Assembly: GCA_036558265.1 (NCBI GenBank) | Contig: DATBFY010000572.1 | Location: 1 to 9,799 of the forward strand | Length of the DNA stretch: 9,799 bases | Source: RYN-433 sp036558265 | GTDB taxonomy: Bacteria > Planctomycetota > Phycisphaerae > Tepidisphaerales > Tepidisphaeraceae | Direction of reading: 5' to 3' | Shown: one piece after another, positions 5,264 to 9,799 of the stretch | Layout of the letters: each line of letters begins with the position of its first letter | Numbering within the stretch: position 1 is the stretch's first letter | The notes under the pieces: model-generated | What the model saw: only the letters and a program-made list of their open reading frames with translations | Database searches by the model: none | What the model was told of the DNA's origin: nothing | Made by a program: the position numbers and the translations under genes

Positions 5264-7393
5264 ATGAGCGCGCTGTTGGAATTCCTGGTGGAGAACGGCG
5301 TGATGCTGGCGGGCGGGATGAGCGCGTTGCTGCTGGTCGGCGTGCTGGTGGCGATGGCGTGTCGCGCGCCGTTGCACCGGCAGCGGGTTTGCGAGACGAC
5401 GGTGGCATGCGCGATGGCGTGGGCGCTGCTGGCGTGCGTGCCGATGCCGCGGGTGGGGTGGGGCGATGGGCGCCGGATTGTCCCGCCGGCGGCACGTTCC
5501 ATGCCGATTTCGAACGCAGTGGCATCGGGCGCGCCATTGAAGATCGCCGTCGCCGAGATTCCACCGGAACTGGTCGCGAAGCTGAGTGATCCGCCGGTTC
5601 GACCTGTCGATTGGCCCCAAGCACAGCCATCCGTTGCGACACGTTCGATCGATCTCGGTCGGTGGCTTTCGGCTGGGTGGTTGGTCGTCGCGGCGGCGTG
5701 CTGCGGGTGGCTGGCGTTGGGACATCTGCTGTTGTGGCGCGTGGTCGGCGGGGCGATGGCGGCGCCAGCGTGGGTGATCGAATTAGCAGGGATGAAACAG
5801 GATGCAGATCGGTTGTGCGTGCTGGTGTCGCGGCGCGTGGCGGGGCCGTTCACCTGTGGGTTGTGGCGGGCCGTGATCGTGCTGCCGGCTTCGCTGGTTG
5901 CGACCGATTGCCGGGCGCGGCTTCGGCAGGTGCTCCGGCATGAGATCGCGCACGTGCGGCAGCGGGACCGGTGGGGAAATGCGCTCTTGTGCGCCGCGCT
6001 GCCGTTGATGTACTTCCACCCGCTCTACTGGCTGCTGCGGCGGTGGTGCGAGCTGTCGCGCGAGCTGGTGGCGGACGACTGGGCGGCGCGGGCGGACGGG
6101 AAGGACGCGTACGCGCAAGAGCTGGTGGCGCTGGCGCGGTCCGGCGCGGCGGGCGGGATCCTGGTGGGATCGATGGGGATTCTTCGAGGTCGGTCGGCCT
6201 TTTACCGGAGAATGCGCATGTTGCTGGAACGAACTCAGCCGTTGGAGACGCGGTGCTCGACGTGGTGCCGGGGGATCTTCGCGACCGTCGCGCTGGCGGC
6301 GGTCGTGGGGGGCGCGATGTTCGCGGGGGTCGGACCGGCGAGGGCGCAAGATGCGACGGTGGGCGAACCGGCGAAGACGGCGACCGACTTGTCGCCGGGA
6401 TCTAAGCCGCAGGTTGAGCAGGTGGTGACAGGGGCGCCGGGCGAAGGTGAGTCGGCTCCGTCCGCGGCCGGGCCGGTCGAAACCCGCATCGAGCAGCTTC
6501 GGGGGCGCCTGGGCCAGGCCGAAATGGCGCTCGACGCGACGAAGCAGAATAAGGACGCCCGGGCGAAGGCAATCCACGAACTGACCGTGAACCAGATTTC
6601 CATCCTCGACCCGCAGATGCGGGACCTGGTCAAGGAGCGGCAGAACCTTGAAGGCGAGTTGGCGCGACTTAGAGCCCAGGGCGTCGGGGACGACAACCCT
6701 CGGCTGCAGCAGGAGAAGGCGACCATCGATCGACTCGCCGAGCGGATGGAAAAGTACGCCATCGAATGGCGGGACCTTCAGATGAAGCTCGGCGATAACC
6801 CGGGGATCGCGCCCAGCGGCTTCGCGCGCTCCATGCCGTTGAGCGAGAAGGCGCTGGCGGGCGAGATCACGACGCTCAAAGATCAGATCGCGCAGCTCAA
6901 GGCGCAAGAGGACCAGGCCTTTCGGGCACTGCGTGCCGCTGGAGCGGACGCGGACGTGGGCCATGGTCGGGGTCAGGCTCTGCCGCCCGGGGCGGGGCGC
7001 GGCGCGGGACGGGGACAGGATTCAGGGCCCGCGCTGGCGGCGGCAGCGTCGGTCGGCGGCGTCCAGCTCGACCTGGTGAACCTGGCGAACACGATGGTGG
7101 ACGCGTCCGGCGCCGTACGGCTGGCCAGCGTCAAATACAAGATTGCCAGCCAACAGGGCAAGAACGGCACGGTCACGGAACTGGAACTGGAGTCGGCGGG
7201 GGAGGCGCTGAAGACGGCCGAGAAGCGGCTGGCGCTGCTGAAATCGATCGCCGGCGTGGCGCTGGATGCGGCGCGGACCGACCTGGTGCGGACGCAGCAG
7301 ATGTTCAAGGCTGGGGCCGAGAGCGATCAGATGATCGCCGAGAGGGAATCGCGTGTGCGGCTACTGGAGTTGATCATCAAGAGTGCGGAGTGA
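5264..7393 (+). CDS. M56-family (BlaR1-like) membrane metalloprotease with coiled-coil extracytoplasmic region
   Basis: This 709-residue protein has the BlaR1 layout: hydrophobic segments at about 12-32, 43-60 and 134-156, then a protease domain with GPFTCGLWRAVIVLP (194-208), the zinc site HEIAH (226-230) and a likely third ligand Glu267 in RELVADD. A further hydrophobic segment lies at about 338-358. The C-terminal part after about 360 should be outside the membrane. It is not a penicillin-binding domain: it has charged coiled coil at about 405-510 and 525-560, a Gly/Arg/Pro-rich linker at about 567-590, and helical-hairpin sequence at about 602-709. The last block resembles the long helices of TolC-type proteins in residue pattern. 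By analogy, signal binding outside would activate the protease and relieve BlaI-type repression. The ligand is unknown. The start is tightly coupled to the repressor stop. Confidence 0.9.
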   Translation: MSALLEFLVENGVMLAGGMSALLLVGVLVAMACRAPLHRQRVCETTVACAMAWALLACVPMPRVGWGDGRRIVPPAARSMPISNAVASGAPLKIAVAEIPPELVAKLSDPPVRPVDWPQAQPSVATRSIDLGRWLSAGWLVVAAACCGWLALGHLLLWRVVGGAMAAPAWVIELAGMKQDADRLCVLVSRRVAGPFTCGLWRAVIVLPASLVATDCRARLRQVLRHEIAHVRQRDRWGNALLCAALPLMYFHPLYWLLRRWCELSRELVADDWAARADGKDAYAQELVALARSGAAGGILVGSMGILRGRSAFYRRMRMLLERTQPLETRCSTWCRGIFATVALAAVVGGAMFAGVGPARAQDATVGEPAKTATDLSPGSKPQVEQVVTGAPGEGESAPSAAGPVETRIEQLRGRLGQAEMALDATKQNKDARAKAIHELTVNQISILDPQMRDLVKERQNLEGELARLRAQGVGDDNPRLQQEKATIDRLAERMEKYAIEWRDLQMKLGDNPGIAPSGFARSMPLSEKALAGEITTLKDQIAQLKAQEDQAFRALRAAGADADVGHGRGQALPPGAGRGAGRGQDSGPALAAAASVGGVQLDLVNLANTMVDASGAVRLASVKYKIASQQGKNGTVTELELESAGEALKTAEKRLALLKSIAGVALDAARTDLVRTQQMFKAGAESDQMIAERESRVRLLELIIKSAE

Positions 7394-7417
7394 GCGCGAA
7401 CCGGTGGGTTTCGCGCT
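7393..7417 (+). other. Stem-loop abutting the M56 stop codon
   Basis: AGCGCGAA (7393-7400) pairs perfectly with TTCGCGCT (7410-7417); the stem extends by CC/GG with one bulged T, giving a GGTG loop. It begins on the last base of the TGA stop. No T-run follows, so it is a weak terminator candidate; it may act as a 3' end barrier. Confidence 0.5.
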
Positions 7418-7419
7418 TC

Positions 7420-7519
7420 GTCATCCTGATTATGAGAGAGTCTCAAACGACCGAAGATCTTGCAGGCGCGAACGATCTCGTTCCTCCGAAGCAAGATCCT
7501 TCGCTTCGCTCAGGATGAC
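7420..7519. repeat. REP-like composite palindromic element, copy 2 (long form)
   Basis: The element opens with GTCATCCTGA (7420-7429) and closes with its exact inverse TCAGGATGAC (7510-7519). Nested inside are CGAAGATCTTGC (7452-7463) against GCAAGATCCTTCG (7491-7503), with one bulge, and GAACGA/TCGTTC (7470-7483) with a TC loop. It sits between convergent genes, a typical place for such repeats. Its first 17 bases equal those of the 4707 element. Read on the minus strand, the right part translates to VILSEAKDL, a peptide often seen in spurious hypothetical proteins made from dispersed repeats (recalled, not searched). Confidence 0.82.
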
Positions 7520-7545
7520 GGCTTTACAGCCGCCGAGGCTGGTCC

Positions 7546-8961
7546 TCATCGACCCTTGCCCCGCGCCGGCGGACGATCGGAGAACAGGTCCGCCGCGGCC
7601 CGGCGATATTCCTGCTTCACCGCGTCGAACGTCGGGTCGTCGGCGCCCTTGGGCAGGCAATAGGTGACCACGCCTTCGACCCGGCCCTGGCGAACCAGGT
7701 CGAAGCACATGCGGACCTTCTCGGCGATGTTCCGCGGGCTGCCGGACTCGCTGTAGCGCTTCTCGTGCTGCTCGCGCTCGCCGGCGGGCATCAGGATCAT
7801 CGGCAGGTGATATCGCCCCTGCGCCTTGTTGGCGGGCAGCAGGTCCACCGAGAAGTTTCCGGTGGGCTTGCGGTTCCAGAGGCGCTCTGAGGCCATTTCG
7901 GTCGGCGTGTCGAAGCCAGTCAGGCGGATGTCGTCGAAGCGGACGGTGACGGGGTACTTCGAGACGGCCTGCCGTTCGTACACGCCCATCTCGACGCGCA
8001 CCGAGCGGTGGCCGCGCACGAGGCGCGCCAGGTCCACTTCGACCACGTGGTCGTCCACGTCGCCGGCGGTGTCAGCCTGCCAGACGATCCGCCCGTCCAC
8101 CTTGACGAAGGCCATGTGGTAGCCGCGGTTGGTCGTGTGGTCGTCGTCGTCCCAATAGAAGGAGACGGTGGCGTTCTGGGGGTCGGTGACGCGGAGGTCC
8201 GCCCAGATCGATCCCTTGTCGCCGACGCGCGAGGGGCGGCTCTTGGGATAGGCGACGATCGCGGTGGCGCCGTGCGGTTCGTCGTTCAGGTAGGCCAGGG
8301 CGTTGCCGACCTGCACGCGCGACTTGGGATAGGCGGCGACGACGCCGTCCACCAGGTCGCCAAAGCGGCTCATGAAGTCGGCCCAGGGCTGCTGGAAGTA
8401 GAGGAGCGGGTAGAACCTGATCCTGGGGTTGATCTCGCGTGCGGCGTTGACCATCCGCCGCACGTACGCGGGGGTGAAGCGGTCGGGCTGCGTGGAGTTC
8501 GTGTAGAAGTCGTCGATCACGTAACCGACGATGTTCGGGTGGTCGAGCGAGAGGCGGGCGATCTCCTGGGCCCAGCGGACGTAGTCGGTGCGGTAGGGTT
8601 CGGAGTAGCCCCAGGACTTCTTGACCAGCGGCGTCTCGGACCAGGGGATGATGTAAACCCAGACGTCGATTCCCTCGCGCTGGGCGGCGGAGGCGAAGGC
8701 CGGCAGGTCGTCCCAATCCGAGGCCGCGTGCCAGATCAGATAAAAGTAGGTGTTGGCGTTGAGGGCCTTGAGGGCCTGGATGTTCGCATCGATGTCAATG
8801 TGCCCATTGGGGCGGCGGATCTCGGCGGCGAAATCGCCGAGGATTGGCTTGCGAGTCGTGACGGCGACGCCGCGGTCCTGGGCCTGGACCGGCAGGATCA
8901 CCGCGAGGCACAGCAGGCTGAGCCAAAGCGGGGCGAGAGATCGAGTCATTCTGTCACGCAT
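7546..8961 (-). CDS. Secreted glycoside-hydrolase-like barrel protein with inserted beta-sandwich
   Basis: From the ATG at 8961 the product has 471 residues and a Sec signal peptide (hydrophobic core about 10-23, likely cleavage after VQA at 27), so it is exported. Residues about 40-215 alternate strands and helices as in a TIM barrel: TYFYLIW, VWVYIIPW, VGYVIDDFY (145-153), RFYPLLYF and VDGVVAAYP. The acidic pair in YVIDDF is a plausible active-site position. Residues about 234-349 look like a beta-sandwich (TVSFYWDDDD, HVVEVDLARL, VTVRFDDIRLTGF). Strand-like YHLPMILMP and VEGVVTYCLP then follow, suggesting the barrel resumes. The family is not identified and substrate is unknown. The start is uncertain: ATG 8949 is equally possible, while GTG 9000 lies upstream of the predicted transcription start. 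It is convergent with the M56 gene. Confidence 0.85.
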   Translation of the reverse strand: MRDRMTRSLAPLWLSLLCLAVILPVQAQDRGVAVTTRKPILGDFAAEIRRPNGHIDIDANIQALKALNANTYFYLIWHAASDWDDLPAFASAAQREGIDVWVYIIPWSETPLVKKSWGYSEPYRTDYVRWAQEIARLSLDHPNIVGYVIDDFYTNSTQPDRFTPAYVRRMVNAAREINPRIRFYPLLYFQQPWADFMSRFGDLVDGVVAAYPKSRVQVGNALAYLNDEPHGATAIVAYPKSRPSRVGDKGSIWADLRVTDPQNATVSFYWDDDDHTTNRGYHMAFVKVDGRIVWQADTAGDVDDHVVEVDLARLVRGHRSVRVEMGVYERQAVSKYPVTVRFDDIRLTGFDTPTEMASERLWNRKPTGNFSVDLLPANKAQGRYHLPMILMPAGEREQHEKRYSESGSPRNIAEKVRMCFDLVRQGRVEGVVTYCLPKGADDPTFDAVKQEYRRAAADLFSDRPPARGKGR

Positions 8962-8982
8962 GCGGTCTCGGGATGGAGGGGC

Positions 8983-9011
8983 GTTATAAACTCTTGACAC
9001 GTTAGTGTCGG
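8983..9011 (-). promoter_or_regulatory. Candidate promoter of the secreted barrel protein gene
   Basis: Read on the minus strand, CCGACA (9011-9006) and TATAAC (8988-8983) are separated by 17 bases. The -10 box is good (five of six bases match consensus) and the -35 box moderate (four of six). It predicts a start near 8976, before the ATGs at 8961 and 8949. Confidence 0.45.
8996..9009. promoter_or_regulatory. Small palindrome, possible operator in the divergent region
   Basis: GACAC-GTTA-GTGTC is a perfect five-base inverted repeat overlapping the -35 region of the candidate minus-strand promoter. It could be an operator for a dimeric regulator such as the neighbouring ribbon-helix-helix protein, but at this size chance is possible. 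Confidence 0.3.
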
Positions 9012-9046
9012 CGTTGTTGGCCCGTCAGATGATTGATCGCAAAGCG

Positions 9047-9076
9047 GGTGCCCCGCAATGCCCTGTTCCGGGCACC
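9047..9076 (+). other. Possible leader stem-loop upstream of the RHH gene
   Basis: GGTGCCC (9047-9053) is the exact inverse of GGGCACC (9070-9076), with a 16-base loop. It lies in the 237-bp gap between the divergent genes, which otherwise shows only a lone -10-like GATAAT (9143-9148) without a matching -35 box. In such GC-rich sequence this may be chance. Confidence 0.25.
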
Positions 9077-9223
9077 GGGGAGATCCGGGACGACACGTCT
9101 CCCTTTATCAGTGAAACCACGCAACACGTCCGGGTCACGCCCGATAATCCGCTCGCCCAGGCCGGCGGGTGGCCGGGTGTTTGCCGGGCCGAGCAAAATA
9201 TTGGATTTCTTGAGCGATGCGCC

Positions 9224-9230
9224 AGGAGAA
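9224..9230 (+). promoter_or_regulatory. Shine-Dalgarno deciding the start of the RHH gene
   Basis: AGGAGAA ends seven bases before the ATG at 9238 and selects it over the in-frame ATG at 9217, which lies upstream of this site. Confidence 0.8.
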
Positions 9231-9237
9231 AACAAAC

Positions 9238-9504
9238 ATGATCAGCACGCGCAAGCAGGCCGTGAAGCACCCCCATTCCCGAAGCGGTGATCCGTCGGAG
9301 GTGACGGTCTACGGTCACCTCGACTGCGCGACGCTCGACGCGATCGACCGCATGGGCGACCAGATGGTCATGCCGCGGTCGTGGGTCGTGGCGCAGATCC
9401 TCCGCGAGTGGGCCGAGCGGCGGTCGGCCGAGATTCACGAGCTCGAACAGTCCTGGAACGGCAGCTACCGCGAAGAACTGGGCCGACACGGGATGGAGGG
9501 GTAG
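9238..9504 (+). CDS. Small ribbon-helix-helix (Arc/CopG-like) DNA-binding protein
   Basis: The 88-residue protein has a compact ribbon-helix-helix pattern: a strand at 21-28 (EVTVYGHL), a first helix at about 29-40 (DCATLDAIDRMG), and a second helix opening at MPRS (45-48) and running to about 62 (WVVAQILREWAERR). In this fold the strands of a dimer insert into the major groove. The basic, disordered N-terminus (1-20) and the acidic tail (64-88, HELEQSWNGSYREEL) flank it; the tail resembles the toxin-binding tails of CopG-type antitoxins. However, no toxin gene adjoins: the next gene downstream is convergent. It could be an orphan antitoxin or a stand-alone regulator. It has a strong ribosome site and its own terminator at 9608. 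The fold is inferred from pattern only. Confidence 0.75.
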   Translation: MISTRKQAVKHPHSRSGDPSEVTVYGHLDCATLDAIDRMGDQMVMPRSWVVAQILREWAERRSAEIHELEQSWNGSYREELGRHGMEG

Positions 9505-9607
9505 GAAGCCGCCACGTGGAATACGAACCGCCGGGCGCGGGATCGAGAGTCCTCGCGTGCGTCGCGGCGGGTTGAAACGGATCTCGTGTGACTCTCTCTT
9601 CCTTGGA

Positions 9608-9638
9608 GCGCCCCCTGTGCAGGGGGCGCTTTTATTTT
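9608..9638 (+). terminator. Intrinsic terminator of the RHH gene
   Basis: GCGCCCCCT (9608-9616) pairs perfectly with AGGGGGCGC (9621-9629) around a GTGC loop, followed by TTTTATTTT. It lies 103 bases after the RHH stop; the spacer between them shows no other feature. The T-tract is on the plus-strand side only, so it serves the RHH transcript rather than the convergent aminotransferase. Confidence 0.92.
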
Positions 9639-9707
9639 CGTAGGTGCCGCTGTGCGGAACATTCATCGCGAATTCAACTAAGAATATTCCGTACAGCGGA
9701 AGCTACG
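9639..9707. repeat. 69-bp inverted repeat with a palindrome in each arm
   Basis: Two 26-base arms (9639-9664 and 9682-9707) are inverse copies with four mismatches, separated by 17 bases. Each arm contains its own palindrome: CCGC-TGT-GCGG (9647-9657) in the left and TTCCG-TACAG-CGGAA (9687-9701) in the right. This is the architecture of a paired REP/BIME or a very short MITE. No clear target-site duplication flanks it. The right arm includes the stop codon of the minus-strand aminotransferase. Confidence 0.8.
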
Positions 9708-9799
9708 AGATCTTCTTCAAAAACTGTTCGATCCGATCGATCCCCTTGTCGATCTGCTCCATGCCCGTCGCGAAGGACAGGCGCACGTGCGTGTCGAAG
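9703..9799 (-). CDS. Class I/II aminotransferase (aspartate aminotransferase-like), C-terminal 31 residues
   Basis: Only the 3' end is in the window; the gene enters from the right edge on the minus strand and ends at TAG (9705-9703). The 31 visible residues include HVRLSFATGMEQIDKGIDR followed by a final helix ending in FLKKIS. This matches the conserved C-terminal segment of fold-type I PLP-dependent aspartate/aromatic aminotransferases, in which the arginine of the VR(L/I)S(F/Y)A motif binds the substrate alpha-carboxylate. The lysine that binds PLP is outside the window. The stop codon and part of the last sense codon fall in the right arm of the adjacent inverted repeat. The gene converges on the RHH gene. 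Substrate specificity cannot be judged. Confidence 0.85.
   Translation of the reverse strand, partial: FDTHVRLSFATGMEQIDKGIDRIEQFLKKIS

Noticed and set aside
5783..6964. Minus-strand 393-residue open frame
   Set aside because: It is antisense to the M56 gene, which carries a full zinc-protease signature; the antisense product is Arg/His/Pro-rich with no domain pattern.
7430..7708. Minus-strand 92-residue open frame containing VILSEAKDL
   Set aside because: It overlaps the 3' part of the secreted protein gene in another frame and its C-terminal part is translated repeat sequence. Such frames are artefacts of the dispersed palindrome.
8008..8997. Plus-strand 329-residue open frame with Gly/Val-rich product
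   Set aside because: It is antisense to the secreted barrel protein, which has a signal peptide and regular strand-helix alternation; the plus-strand frame has no ribosome site and biased composition.
8994..9022. Plus-strand promoter from the perfect -35 box TTGACA at 8994-8999
   Set aside because: No acceptable -10 hexamer occurs 15-19 bases downstream (TTGGCC, TGTTGG), so the match is probably incidental.
1..9799. CRISPR array, tRNA or rRNA genes, phage or IS transposase
   Set aside because: No regularly spaced direct repeats, no cloverleaf-like sequence, and no open frame resembling a transposase or phage protein was seen.

Overview
This is a GC-rich bacterial window of ordinary chromosomal genes with several palindromic intergenic elements. 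The gene content fits a member of the Planctomycetota or a similar lineage: long TPR proteins, a BlaI/M56 pair whose membrane protease carries a coiled-coil outer domain, a secreted TIM-barrel protein and REP-like repeats. This assignment is inference from gene style only; no rRNA or phylogenetic marker is present.

Layout. Positions 1-960 (minus) hold the N-terminal 320 residues of an AMP-forming acyl-CoA synthetase/ligase that runs off the left edge. Only 58 bp away and divergent is a plus-strand run of three TPR genes: a lipoprotein with TPRs and a C-terminal SPOR domain (1019-1834), a 300-residue TPR protein (1886-2788) and a 560-residue TPR protein (2978-4660). A REP-like hairpin (4707-4749) and a strong intrinsic terminator (4777-4804) follow. 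The terminator's T-tract runs directly into the -35 box of the next promoter.

That promoter carries a dyad operator and drives a two-gene unit: a BlaI/MecI/CopY-type repressor (4867-5256) and an M56 (BlaR1-like) membrane metalloprotease (5264-7393). By analogy with BlaR1-BlaI, the protease would sense an envelope signal and inactivate the repressor. Here the penicillin-binding sensor domain is absent and a long coiled-coil region takes its place, so the signal is probably not a beta-lactam. This is the most interesting system in the window.

Between the convergent 3' ends of the protease gene and the next gene lies a 100-bp composite palindrome (7420-7519) sharing a 17-nt arm with the 4707 element. 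The minus-strand gene 7546-8961 encodes a secreted protein with a glycoside-hydrolase-like barrel that appears to be split by an inserted beta-sandwich. Divergent from it is a small ribbon-helix-helix protein (9238-9504) with its own intrinsic terminator (9608-9638). A 69-bp near-perfect inverted repeat (9639-9707) follows, and it supplies the stop codon of a minus-strand aminotransferase whose last 31 residues are in the window.

No tRNA, rRNA, CRISPR array, insertion sequence with a transposase, or replication origin was seen. No gene-free stretch exceeds 300 bases.
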